Shown: in pieces, positions 50,001-54,244 of the stretch
Layout: each line of letters starts with the position of its first letter
Position numbering within the stretch: the stretch's first letter is position 1
Assembly (NCBI GenBank): GCA_017654935.2
Contig: CM065698.1
Location: 35,735,098 to 35,799,097, forward strand
Source of the DNA: Phymorhynchus buccinoides
Taxonomy: Eukaryota > Mollusca > Gastropoda > Neogastropoda > Raphitomidae
Direction: 5' to 3'
DNA: 64,000 nt
Made by a program: the position numbers and the translations under genes
Notes under the pieces: generated by a model
Database searches by the model: none
Seen by the model: the letters and a program-made list of their open reading frames with translations, nothing else
What the model was told of the DNA's origin: nothing

Positions 50001-53000
50001 TCTTCAGCTGCAAGGGGACATTACCCCTGGACCCCGGCCTTTCATGTTTTTTTTCCATTTGTGTAGTTGCACCCATGGTTTCAGTGTCGAGAGTCCTGTG
50101 TTTTAAGTTGTTGTGTTAGAATTCTGTTGTGTTGGCGGGGAAGATGTTTCGCTGTCAAGCCCCCTAGAAACCCCCCACAGTTTCTGGATCGTTTTGCATG
50201 CCGTCTTCGCTGTTGACCCGGTGGTTGTGCCTTGTGTTTGTGTTGTGCTGTTTCAGTGGCCACTAAAGACTGTACTTGCTTAGCCACCACTTACAAACAT
50301 TTGCGAAAACTGTGGGAAAACAAGGACAAGCAAAACAACCACCACCCCCAACAGCCCTCCTTCTCCCACAATCCATCTCACCACAACGGCGCGGGTCCCT
50401 GTCCGCTGCATTATGGGGAGGGCACTGCTCTGCATGCCAGCATGCGGGGCTCCAACAGTAGCTTAGGTTGGTTGCCTCCCTTTATCCTACTGCCTACCCA
50501 CTTACCCTTCTTAGATGCTGCTTCCTCCCTCCACGCTTACTTTTTTAGGAAAAGAACTTGTGGGGCAATTTTTGACTTGACGTCTTGCAGTTCACAACCA
50601 CTATCATCATTTGATGTTACTGTTATTAGTTTTGTGTACTTTTCTGCTTGTGTGTTTTTACTGCTGTTGCTTGAGGGGTGAAGGAATAGTTTAGGCCTGT
50701 TTATTCCACAACTTACAATCTGCCATTCTTAGATGCCTCCCTCCACCGTAGGTGTTACTCTTTTTACAGTTTTGTCCACTTTTCTGCTTGTCTTCCATCC
50801 TGAGGGGGGTTGGGGGTGGAGGAGGTGGGTAGGGAGAAATAGCATTTTTGAGTTTGTTTCTGCCATGGACAGATGGTGAAGAGAAAGCAGTTGACTCTGA
50901 AGCACTTTGTATTTCCCTGCATCATTGTATCGGTTGGCTTATTAACTTGTATTCCCTCCTGCTTGACCTGTGTATGCCTAATTTAGCAACTGTACTCCCA
51001 TATCTGTCCAACTGTACATATCCTGTGTTAAAACCTTCATTCTGTTGGACTAAGTGAACATTTTTAAACTCTTTAACCATGTACTGCTCAATAATTCTCT
51101 GTTTATTTCAACTTATTTAAGACTTACATTGAGTGGGTTTTTTTTTAACTTTGACGATATCACCAGTGACAAATGTGTTAGTCGTGGATTGATTATGCAT
51201 CATAATATTGTTTTCTATTAGAATTGTTAAAGCGATAATAAAATAAATCAGAAAAGAAAAGAATCAATCAAGTAAGTTATTTTGTAAGATAAATTTTTAA
51301 ATCTAAAAAAGGGTAGTTAAAGCAAAACAAAAAACAACCAACAAAACATGTAAAGTGGCGCTGTTCTGGCAGAGACGCGCTCTGCGGGTGGAAGCACCCT
51401 GAATTTCACAGAGTCGAGTCTGTGACTAGAAAATACCAAATGCCAAATTGATCAGACTGAAAAGGAGTCTAACTTTGTTATCAAAATATCACCTCAACTT
51501 TTTCCTCTTTGTCTTTGAACTTTTCTTTGAAACAAACCTCAAAAGCAAAGAAACCTCTGAGAAACTGATTTTGAGAAAAGAGGTGGCGCACCTCCCAAAT
51601 TTTACACAAAATTCTGATTTTCTTATTATATTTTCTTACTTTCATTAGTAGTCATTTTAGGCGCAGAGGTCTCAATCTGGGGGGAAAAAGTATCGCCTTA
51701 TAGTCCGTAAAATACAATATTACCTTTTGCATAGTACATTGTGCTAGGTAAATGGGTTACTTTTAAACTACACATTTCTGTTAATTTTGTTGTGTTATGC
51801 TTCTATCAGTGGTGACTGTGAGACGAACACATTTCTGTGAGGGCACACTATGCACTAGCTGCTCATGCATCGTCTTTTGTGTAGTATCTATTCAGTGGCA
51901 ACCTCTTTTTCCTTTTTATCTAAACAGTATATTCAATTATGTATTCAGAGGATTTATATTGCACATACCTCACCCGTTCAGGTGGCCTGCTTGTTTGTCT
52001 TATCAGCTGGGCAACTGTTGTGAACAGTTTTCCTTTGCTTCCAAGACCCAAACTTGCCTCAAACTCTAATATTTTATCGGCAATAGCATAGGAAGTGTGT
52101 TTGTAACAAAGACACATACAAATCAATTAAAGGGGCACCCTGGCGGATGAGTTTTTGCAAGAACACGTAGAGATCTCCAGAAAGACAGCCTTTTCAAGGA
52201 TCGGAACACTCCCTTTTCTCTGGTTTCCTAGAAATCAAACCGTCGAAACGGCGGGTAGGCCACTGAGAGTGGTTGAAGCTGTTTCTTCTTTGTAGTGCCA
52301 TAAAATAAAAAAGGAGCTATTTCTTTTGTTGTGAGCGAAACTCCTTTTGGTAAACTGTATAAAAAGGCTTGACTGTGTTGTATTGTGGACATTTTGTGCA
52401 AACGATTTGGTCTAACTCACTCGGCCATTAGAAAAGATTGACTTCCATCATCTTTGCCAAGGAGGAATCACCGATTTGACGGTTTGAGTTCTAGGAAACC
52501 AGAGCAAAGTGAGTGGTGCAATCTCTGTAAAAGGTGTTTTCCTGGTGATCTCGACGTGTTTCTTGCAAAAACTCATCCGTCAGTGTGCCCGTTGAAATAA
52601 TTTAAAAAAAATTAGATCACAGGTGAACTTGTTTTTGATTTGAGTTAGGATAAAGGAATAAAGGGGAACATGGAGTCTCCAGTAAGTCAGACAGGCAGAA
52701 TACAGACCTTGTGGAATATAGACTAAGACATGATGGAACGATAGACGCAAATTTGTTTTCTGTCTCAACTTTCTGTAGCTTATGTTCCTGTCAGCAATGA
52801 CTTTCAAGTTTGTTATCTCCACAGCCTTCTCTCCGACATACTGTGCCTGTTTTGTTTGTGTCACCAGTGATTTTGCTGTCCATTTGTTGTCTCCGTAGCT
52901 TTGTCTGACCAGTTGACTTTGCTGTCCATTTGTTGTCTCTGTAGCCTGAGCTATGTGCATGTTGTACATGCTTTGTTTGACCAGTTGACTTTGCTGTCCA

Positions 53001-54244
53001 TTTGTTGTCTCTGTAGCCTGAGCTATGTGCATGTTGTACATGCTTTGTTTGACCAGTTGATGTTGCTGTCCATTTGTTATCTTCGTAGCCTGAGATATGC
53101 GCATGTTTTGCTGGCTTTTGTTTGTCTGACCATTGATTTTGCTGTCCATTTGTTGTCTCCGTAGCCTGAGCTATGCGCGTGTTGTGCCTGCTTTGTTTGT
53201 CTGACCAGTTGATTTTGCTGTCCATTTGTTGTCTCCGTAGCCTGAGCTATGCACATGTTGTGCCTGCTTTGTTTTTCTGACCAGTTGACTTTGCTGTCCA
53301 TTTGTTGTCTCCTGAGCTATGCACATGTTGTACTGCCTTGTCTGACCAGTTGACTTTGCTGTCCATTTGTTGTCTCCATAGCTTTGTCTGACCAGTTGAC
53401 TTTGCTGTCCATTTGTTGTCTCTGTAGCCTGAGCTATGCACATGTTGTACATGCCTTGTTTGACCAGTTGATTTTGCTGTCCATTTGTTGTCTCCATAGC
53501 CTGAGATATGCGCATGCAGGCATGGTAATCTTCAGCGAATTCCCTGAATTAAGAGAAAAATGAATGTAGAAATGCCATAATTCGGAAGAAAATTTAAAGG
53601 CACTTACCCCTTGACTTTTCCCCAGTTTTGGATGTTTTTTCTTGTTCATTTTGAAAGGAATATCCCCCCTGATCACCTTTAAAGGCACTGTACCCCTTGA
53701 CTTCTTCATGAGAGAAGTATGTGAACAATCCCCGAAATATTTTCAGAGAAGAATGCATTTGCTCCATTACCATGCCTGGCATGTTGTACATGCTTTGTTT
53801 GTCTGAACCAATTGATTTTGCTGTCCATTTGTTGTCTCCATAGCCTGAGCTATGCGCATGTGAATTTATCTTTGGGAGATATTAAAGTATACTTGAACTT
53901 GATGTTGCGCCTGCTTTGTTTGTCTGACCAGTTGACGGTGGTGTGTGTGTTTTGCAGGGAGCAGCCACTCCGGAGGCAGCAAGAAAGAGGGCAAGGAGAA
54001 AGGGGAGCGCAAGTCCTCCTCTCCCATGGGCAGCGGCAGCGAGTCGGACGCCACCAGCCTGGTCAGCGCGCGCCACGTGCAGGCCGGCACCGCCATGATG
54101 CCCCCCCCTGGGGGGTTGGGGGTCCCCCCGGCCCCGTCCCAGCCCGCCCCCCTTGGTTCTATACCCCCTGAGCTGTCCGGGAGCCGGCAGTCCTTCCGCA
54201 TGGCTATGGGCAACCCGTGTGAGTTCTTTGTGGACGTCATGTGA
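21396..54244 (+). CDS. DVL: Dishevelled, complete 15-exon gene, 767 aa
   Basis: Cytoplasmic scaffold of Wnt/beta-catenin and planar-polarity signalling. It links Frizzled and LRP5/6 to Axin at the membrane. Coding exons are 21396-21556, 23131-23200, 24750-24859, 26881-26966, 27416-27554, 29441-29537, 32206-32275, 33270-33357, 34574-34702, 35238-35461, 36483-36614, 39823-39990, 42293-42625, 50257-50466 and 53958-54244. All have AG/GT borders, phases agree throughout, and the total is 2304 nt. DIX is about residues 1-80, the basic/Ser region 143-221, PDZ about 236-325 with the FLGIS carboxylate loop, DEP about 405-490, and the Pro/Gly/Ser-rich tail 492-767 ends EFFVDVM. Length and order are typical of single invertebrate Dvl proteins. 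The start follows the DIX consensus [13 protein letters not shown] and no in-frame upstream ATG is seen nearby. Introns are unusually rich in tandem arrays. Exons were joined by eye, not by transcript data. Confidence 0.95.
21973..22050. repeat. (CA)n microsatellite in intron 1
   Basis: A nearly pure CA run interrupted by 'gtgata' and 'tcacat'. Open frames through it are Thr-His repeats and not coding. Confidence 0.95.
22742..23062 (-). mobile_element. SINE-like repeat, minus orientation, intron 1
   Basis: The inverse copy of the family at 17349-17668: 'gcgcagatgcatcatgctgc' near 22777 and 'aacttccagaaggtgggg' near 22990 are the complement of that element's tail and head. It ends 68 bp before exon 2. 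Confidence 0.65.
23131..23200 (+). CDS. DVL: dishevelled exon 2 (DIX, end)
   Basis: Residues 54-77, [20 protein letters not shown] and the following VSW, completing the DIX core. The acceptor is TTTATTCAG and the donor TGG|GTAAGT (phase 0). Confidence 0.95.
23221..23442. mobile_element. CAGGG...CCCTG MITE beside exon 2
   Basis: Full copy with ends CAGGGCTCCCAATCGTCC and GGGAGCCCTG, inserted only 20 bp beyond the exon 2 donor. Interior phrases 'ggtcccagggactcc' and 'ctagaggcgggatag' are shared with 29014-29231 and 33897-34114. Confidence 0.75.
23610..24420. repeat. Imperfect tandem duplication in intron 2
   Basis: Two copies spaced by about 580 bp share 'ttaactccctccaccaaa', 'cttagcaaagtaaggg', 'cacagggaga' and 'gaccaggtctgcctat'-like text (about 23630-23990 and 24205-24420). 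Part of the first copy ('acatatgggacatttg', 'gatggtgggaac') also recurs inside the MITE at 41519-41858. Confidence 0.6.
24750..24859 (+). CDS. DVL: dishevelled exon 3
   Basis: Residues 78-114, [20 protein letters not shown] onwards to RPPSF. This is the Ser-rich linker after DIX. The acceptor is CACATTCAG and the donor CA|GTAAGT (phase 2). Confidence 0.9.
25738..26660. repeat. 94-bp minisatellite in intron 3
   Basis: About ten copies of a 94-bp unit containing 'ctctctcctgtcctcactg', 'agaggaccttccaggcc' and 'cacaagtcacctcagaac'. Units differ at a few positions, mostly C/T. The array ends about 220 bp before exon 4 and has no recognisable coding content. Confidence 0.95.
26881..26966 (+). CDS. 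DVL: dishevelled exon 4
   Basis: Residues 114-143: [20 protein letters not shown] then SVMGGARR. It is acidic and Ser-rich. The acceptor is TTCTTTCAG and the donor GAG|GTGAGA (phase 1). Confidence 0.9.
27327..27415 (+). repeat. Partial duplication of the exon 5 acceptor
   Basis: 'tgtgtgctgtttcgtgttat' followed by 'gaagcttcagctcgaatcaa' at 27330-27370 matches the exon 5 junction 'gtgcgctgtctgtgttgtga' and 'agctccggcgcgaatcaa' at 27393-27431. The upstream copy therefore offers a second, decayed AG and exon start 64 bp before the real one. Confidence 0.65.
27416..27554 (+). CDS. DVL: dishevelled exon 5
   Basis: Residues 143-189: [20 protein letters not shown], then [20 protein letters not shown] and EDDTAS. 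The [14 protein letters not shown] stretch is a conserved Dvl Ser/acidic block. The acceptor TTGTGAAG is weak. The donor is CAG|GTAACG (phase 2). The last 70 bp or so are tandemly copied downstream. Confidence 0.9.
27555..28582 (+). repeat. Six extra copies of exon 5's 3' end plus donor
   Basis: Cassettes of exactly 78 nt follow 'cttcag' or 'tttag' at 27626-27703, 27776-27853, 27918-27995, 28060-28137, 28202-28279 and 28351-28582 (the last holds an insertion). Each encodes [20 protein letters not shown] and ends CAG|GTAACG or GTAGCG. Spacing is 142-150 bp. The fully spliced phase gives AGG then TAG, so including a copy would stop translation. Copies are nearly identical, so the expansion is recent or homogenised. 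Confidence 0.92.
28386..28534. mobile_element. Hairpin MITE inside the last exon-5 copy
   Basis: A near-perfect palindrome: 'gtattcacgttgagatagca' to 'agaagctcttccaa' and its complement. It splits the seventh copy of the exon block. CCTGG flanks both sides (28381-28385 and 28535-28539), giving a target duplication of 3-5 bp depending on where the ends are set. Confidence 0.8.
28583..28990. repeat. CACACTACA-rich low-complexity tail
   Basis: Irregular repeats of 'acacaccaacacactac' and 'cagcaacacactac' continue from the inter-cassette spacer of the exon 5 array. No gene. Confidence 0.8.
29014..29231. mobile_element. CAGGG...CCCTG MITE, intron 5
   Basis: Minus-orientation copy of the family at 23221-23442 with complete ends CAGGGCTCCC and GGGAGCCCTG. 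Flanks AAAACACT and ATCTCACT match at five of eight positions, possibly a decayed 8-bp duplication. Confidence 0.75.
29441..29537 (+). CDS. DVL: dishevelled exon 6 (basic region)
   Basis: Residues 189-221: [18 protein letters not shown], then [13 protein letters not shown]. This is the conserved basic Arg cluster between DIX and PDZ. The acceptor is GTGTTCAG and the donor AGG|GTGGGT (phase 0). Confidence 0.93.
29911..30100. repeat. 45-bp minisatellite, about four copies, intron 6
   Basis: The unit contains 'gggactggttttgacaccgg' and 'ggcattgtcgctgat'. Copies are nearly identical apart from the number of G in one run. Open frames through it read as short peptide repeats in several frames and are not taken as coding. 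Confidence 0.9.
30481..30624. mobile_element. Small MITE, 'ggactataagg' ends, intron 6
   Basis: The left end ATTTTTCGGACTATAAGGC and the right end 'ccttatagtgcgaaaaat' are inverted repeats. It is the same family as 34121-34302 and, more distantly, 5471-6414 and 63401-63992. Confidence 0.6.
31111..31266 (-). mobile_element. CAA-tailed SINE, intron 6
   Basis: It is identical over about 156 bp, apart from one inserted base, to 63766-63922. Read on the minus strand it starts 'cccccgaagacggagtgtgg' and ends in (CAA)n. The second copy has a perfect 11-bp target duplication, which establishes the element borders. Confidence 0.8.
32206..32275 (+). CDS. DVL: dishevelled exon 7 (PDZ start)
   Basis: Residues 222-245: [20 protein letters not shown] then LNM, which leads into the PDZ domain. 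The acceptor is GTGTGCAG and the donor ATGG|GTAAGT (phase 1). Confidence 0.95.
32556..32878 (+). mobile_element. SINE-like repeat with GAA tail, intron 7
   Basis: Shared text includes 'aatagttcctcaccttctgg', 'aagttttgtgcttgtaac', 'gtgtcggctatgggggaga' and a tail 'gaagaagaaagaa'. Same family as 41946-42266. Confidence 0.65.
33005..33188. mobile_element. MITE, CAGACCTG family, perfect 6-bp duplication
   Basis: The ends are CAGACCTGTTTACTC and GTAAACGGGTCTG. ACAGAG is present on both sides (32999-33004 and 33189-33194). It lies 81 bp upstream of exon 8. Confidence 0.85.
33270..33357 (+). CDS. DVL: dishevelled exon 8 (PDZ)
   Basis: Residues 245-274: [20 protein letters not shown] then [15 protein letters not shown] is the PDZ carboxylate-binding loop. 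The acceptor is GTGTTTCAG and the donor GG|GTAAGT (phase 2). Confidence 0.95.
33398..33744. mobile_element. MITE with CAGGCATGGGAATT ends in a GT run
   Basis: The inverted ends are CAGGCATGGGAATT and AATTCCCATGCCTG, inserted in a (GT)n microsatellite that continues on both sides. A second copy of this end family is at 53517-53778 in intron 14. The interior is T-rich with 'cagtctttt' repeats. Confidence 0.75.
33897..34114. mobile_element. CAGGG...CCCTG MITE, intron 8
   Basis: Ends CAGGGCTCCCAATCGTCC and GGGAGCCCTG, with an interior nearly the same as 23221-23442. No clear target duplication. Confidence 0.75.
34121..34302. mobile_element. Small MITE, 'ggactataag' ends, intron 8
   Basis: The left 'catattttacggactataag' pairs with the right 'atatagtccaacgaatatgg'. 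It is the same family as 30481-30624, with shared 'agtaagaaaatat' and 'aatctgatttttgtgt' interior. Confidence 0.6.
34574..34702 (+). CDS. DVL: dishevelled exon 9 (PDZ)
   Basis: Residues 274-317: [20 protein letters not shown] then [20 protein letters not shown] and KPG. The acceptor GTTGTTAG and the donor GG|GTCAGT (phase 2) are both slightly off consensus. The exon's 3' end is duplicated downstream. Confidence 0.95.
34684..34915 (+). repeat. Duplication of exon 9's 3' end plus donor
   Basis: 'gaagctgtccaaaaaccagg' + GTCAGTAT at 34683-34710 recurs as 'gaagccgtccaaaaaccagg' + GTCAGTAT at 34801-34828, followed in both by 'ctaactctgcgtatgagag' and CA repeats. The unit is about 117 bp. Two further partial units ('ctaactctgcatatgagag') lie at 34925 and 35002. 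Confidence 0.85.
35238..35461 (+). CDS. DVL: dishevelled exon 10 (PDZ end and linker)
   Basis: Residues 317-392: [20 protein letters not shown], then [20 protein letters not shown] to SIPESE. It is GC-rich, unlike its introns. The acceptor is GTTCCAG and the donor GAGA|GTGAGT (phase 1). Confidence 0.95.
35554..35761. mobile_element. MITE, CAGACCTG family, perfect 6-bp duplication
   Basis: The ends are CAGACCTGTTTACTC and GGTAAACAGGTCTG. GCCAAG flanks both sides (35548-35553 and 35762-35767). It lies 92 bp downstream of exon 10. Confidence 0.88.
36091..36330. mobile_element. TTAA-flanked piggyBac-like MITE, family 1
   Basis: The ends CCCTTTCACCGCCA and GGCGGCGAAAGGG are flanked by TTAA at 36087-36090 and 36331-36334. 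The length is 240 bp, the same as 55885-56124. TTAA plus CCC ends is the hallmark of piggyBac-type elements; no transposase is present here. Confidence 0.8.
36483..36614 (+). CDS. DVL: dishevelled exon 11 (DEP start)
   Basis: Residues 392-436: [20 protein letters not shown], then [20 protein letters not shown] and NAFI. This is the first helix and beta region of DEP. The acceptor is CTGTTTCAG and the donor ATAG|GTAAGT (phase 1). Its last 31 bp seed the adjoining satellite. Confidence 0.95.
36584..38693 (+). repeat. 2.1 kb satellite made from exon 11's donor
   Basis: The units, 45 and 35 bp long, each contain 'tcaaaatcacaatacccaat', 'gctttcatag' and GTAAGT, GTCAGT or GTCAATAT. The exon 11 end is AAAATCACAATACCCAATGC, TTTCATAG, then GTAAGT, so each unit is a copy of the exon end plus donor. 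More than 50 copies are present. The first downstream units keep GTAAGT; later ones mostly have GTCAGT. Reading through the first donor gives TAG within five codons. Confidence 0.93.
39103..39296. mobile_element. TTAA-flanked MITE, family 2
   Basis: Flanked by TTAA at 39099-39102 and 39297-39300, with ends CCCCTTCACCTCCTGG and CAATAAAGGGG. Interior 'ccattttctcagattgagt' is shared with 13549-13771. Confidence 0.6.
39325..39725. repeat. Dispersed repeat, copy B
   Basis: Diverged copy of 9352-9842, sharing 'caatttgatgcatttgctt', 'gtctgatctaccacttccc' and 'ggctggagtga'. It ends about 100 bp before exon 12. Confidence 0.6.
39823..39990 (+). CDS. DVL: dishevelled exon 12 (DEP)
   Basis: Residues 436-492: [56 protein letters not shown]. 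This completes the DEP domain that binds membrane and Frizzled. The acceptor is GTTGTCAG and the donor GGCG|GTGAGT (phase 1). Confidence 0.95.
40471..41143. repeat. Direct repeats flanking a MITE in intron 12
   Basis: 'caaacacatggcagg', 'ggagtg', 'gtgatgt' and 'gggcgaat...cgcc' recur at 40471-40571 and 41037-41143. Between them lies the MITE 40701-41017. A partial CATGGGTGCAACT-family end ('agttgcacccatg') is at 40451-40464. Confidence 0.5.
40701..41017. mobile_element. TA-flanked MITE, long inverted ends
   Basis: The ends are TGTGACCCAGCACCACGAAA and the complement of 'tgtccctttcatggtgctgg'. The match extends about 32 bp through 'gggacattaagt'. TA flanks both sides (40699-40700 and 41018-41019), suggesting a Tc1/mariner-type origin. 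No open frame inside. Confidence 0.75.
41519..41858. mobile_element. pogo/Tigger-like MITE with TA duplication
   Basis: Ends CAGTGTAACCTCCCTTATAA and the complement of CAGTGGAACCTCCCTTTTA, with TA at 41517-41518 and 41859-41860. The interior repeats 'cccttataagact' and carries a piece shared with intron 2 ('acatatgggacactag'). Confidence 0.75.
41946..42266 (+). mobile_element. SINE-like repeat abutting exon 13
   Basis: It begins 'ctcccccgtggggatacc', contains 'gtgtcggctgtatgcagc' and 'ggacacatacgtacctta', and ends in (GAA)n at about 42265. Exon 13 starts 26 bp later, so the branch-point region must lie in or next to the SINE tail. Confidence 0.7.
42293..42625 (+). CDS. DVL: dishevelled exon 13 (Pro/Ser-rich tail)
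   Basis: Residues 492-603: [40 protein letters not shown] to [11 protein letters not shown]. It is GC-rich with Pro, Ser and Gly runs. The acceptor is GACCCCACAG and the donor TCAG|GTAAGT (phase 1). The reverse-strand open frames here are shadows. Confidence 0.93.
43399..43851 (+). CDS. Unrecognised open frame in intron 13
   Basis: An open stretch of about 150 codons. Its C-terminal half (from [20 protein letters not shown] to [10 protein letters not shown]) has protein-like composition, and a second overlapping frame is also open. The region is richer in CpG than the intron around it, and CCAAT-type motifs (ATTGG at 43469, CCAAT at 43499) lie upstream of the better half. No domain was recognised. 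It could be a transposon or retrogene fragment, or chance. Confidence 0.2.
   Translation: MRNRGCCFYSLLNTELPSILSANIFDWPRTLALSNHTNFQSALSFPAQLTKFLQCSTVIVVQGAVSKENKANLFGFMAYQRRMLAQPSKNAVGQEMEKEEKIALATLADYAAMCQSSRNCALQNKLDRKPKPVFRTAWLCFKEEEDDVHD
43946..44019. repeat. (TC)n microsatellite, intron 13
   Basis: Two TC runs broken by 'tgtttctctcttctaatc'. It directly precedes the LINE fragment at 44060. Confidence 0.95.
44060..44660 (+). pseudogene. 3' fragment of a LINE (C-terminal zinc motif)
   Basis: The open frame 44066-44506 encodes a polypeptide with [17 protein letters not shown] near residue 90, followed by [11 protein letters not shown]. The Cys-x2-Cys...His-x4-Cys knuckle followed by 'LR..Y' is typical of the C-terminus of non-LTR retrotransposon polyproteins. 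No reverse transcriptase is present upstream, so this is a 5'-truncated insertion. The 3' end lies near 44660 and has no clear tail. Confidence 0.75.
44793..44946. mobile_element. Short MITE with TAGGGCATTTTGCCACG ends
   Basis: The left TAGGGCATTTTGCCACG pairs with the right CGTGGCAAATGCCCTA with a single-base difference in length. The TA at each end could be the target duplication. No open frame. Confidence 0.65.
45289..45418. repeat. 42-bp tandem repeat, three copies
   Basis: The unit contains 'aggtgaacactctaagtcta' and 'aaccaattggtttatgagac'. The copies are identical. Starts are at 45289, 45331 and 45373. Confidence 0.95.
45818..45998. repeat. 37-bp tandem repeat, about five copies
   Basis: The unit is 'cgaccagaccctctcatact' plus 'ctataagaaaacatata'. 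The first copy is slightly different ('gagacagaccatctcat'). No other features are seen in 45420-47140. Confidence 0.95.
47141..48036 (-). mobile_element. Tigger/pogo transposon, internally deleted
   Basis: The inverted ends are 23 bp long (starting CAGTGGTACCCCTCTAAT) and identical, with TA at 47139-47140 and 48037-48038. The length is 896 bp. On the minus strand it keeps the start of a transposase, [20 protein letters not shown] and onward, which is the CENP-B/pogo N-terminal helix-turn-helix, followed by the second (Tc5-type) DNA-binding segment. A frameshift separates the two near 47573. The catalytic DDE domain is absent because the right-hand remainder is only about 170 bp. The element is therefore non-autonomous, but its ends look intact. 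Confidence 0.88.
47310..47690 (-). pseudogene. Tigger-type transposase, DNA-binding part only
   Basis: Residues from [20 protein letters not shown] through [17 protein letters not shown] are in one frame (start near 47690). [20 protein letters not shown] through [20 protein letters not shown] are in another (from about 47573 to 47350). Both match the tandem HTH layout of CENP-B-like pogo transposases. A change of two bases (or one in the other direction) near 47573 breaks the frame. No D-D-D catalytic triad can be found in the element. Confidence 0.8.
48040..49080. other. Intron 13 DNA without a recognised feature
   Basis: AT-rich with T runs. A 'gaagcgctatagaaattg' motif at about 48696-48713 resembles a retroposon tail, but no further element could be delimited. 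Confidence 0.4.
49240..50256 (+). repeat. Tandem copies of the exon 14 acceptor
   Basis: Units of about 150-172 bp contain 'ctggatcgttttgcatgcc', 'cccggtggttgtgcc' and 'gtgtttgtgttgtgctgttt', each ending in CAG. AG positions are 49326-49327, 49491-49492 and 49658-49659; a fourth unit is split at 49810 by a MITE and completed at 50084. The real exon 14 acceptor at 50256 is the last unit. The copies continue 'tgtcgagagtcctgtgtt' where exon 14 has TGGCCACTAAAG. Confidence 0.88.
49810..50077. mobile_element. MITE (CATGGGTGCAACT) inside an acceptor copy
   Basis: The ends are CATGGGTGCAACT and AGTTGCACCCATG. GTTTCA flanks both sides (49804-49809 and 50078-50083), a perfect 6-bp duplication. It lies exactly in the polypyrimidine/AG of the fourth acceptor copy, removing its AG. 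The interior matches 17770-18010 in inverse orientation. Confidence 0.85.
50257..50466 (+). CDS. DVL: dishevelled exon 14
   Basis: Residues 603-673: [40 protein letters not shown] to MRGSNSSL. It is His/Gln/Asn-rich and less conserved than the domains. The acceptor is CTGTTTCAG and the donor TTAG|GTTGGT (phase 1). Exon inclusion is inferred from phase and the open frame. Confidence 0.8.
50467..52131. other. Intron 14, first part, no gene
   Basis: Contains T-rich DNA and a fragment of the 'gactataagg' family at about 51655-51712. No tandem array or coding region was recognised. Confidence 0.4.
52132..52590. mobile_element. Palindromic MITE with GGGGCACCCTGGCGGATGAG ends
   Basis: The left end continues 'tttttgcaagaa'. 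The right end is the complement, 'ttcttgcaaaaactcatccg' then 'tcagtgtgccc'. Inner arms are also inverted ('ctggtttcctagaa' at 52220 and 'ttctaggaaaccag' at 52488). 459 bp, no coding region. The target duplication is unclear. Confidence 0.7.
52795..53957 (+). repeat. 72-bp array leading to the exon 15 acceptor
   Basis: Units contain 'tgaccagttgactttgctgt', 'ccatttgttgtctccgtag' and 'cctgagctatgcgcatgttg'. Each has an acceptor-like pyrimidine tract ending TAG. The array runs at 52795-53516, is interrupted by a MITE, and resumes at 53779. The last partial unit ('gcctgctttgtttgtctgac', 'cagttgac') runs into GTGTGTTTTGCAG of exon 15. Confidence 0.85.
53517..53778. mobile_element. MITE, CAGGCATGGTAAT ends, in intron 14 array
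   Basis: The ends CAGGCATGGTAAT and ATTACCATGCCTG are perfect inverted repeats. GCATG is on both sides (53512-53516 and 53779-53783). Same end family as 33398-33744. It interrupts one 72-bp unit. Confidence 0.8.
53958..54244 (+). CDS. DVL: dishevelled exon 15 (C-terminus)
   Basis: Residues 673-767: [20 protein letters not shown] to [18 protein letters not shown] and VDVM, then TGA at 54242-54244. The conserved FVDVM end marks a complete protein. The acceptor is GTTTTGCAG. The exon is GC-rich. Reverse-strand open frames here are shadows. Confidence 0.95.

Noticed and set aside
52580..53515. Minus-strand repeat protein with a recurring [12 protein letters not shown] unit
   Set aside because: It is the reverse frame of the 72-bp intronic array; frames shift between units and there is no start, end or domain.
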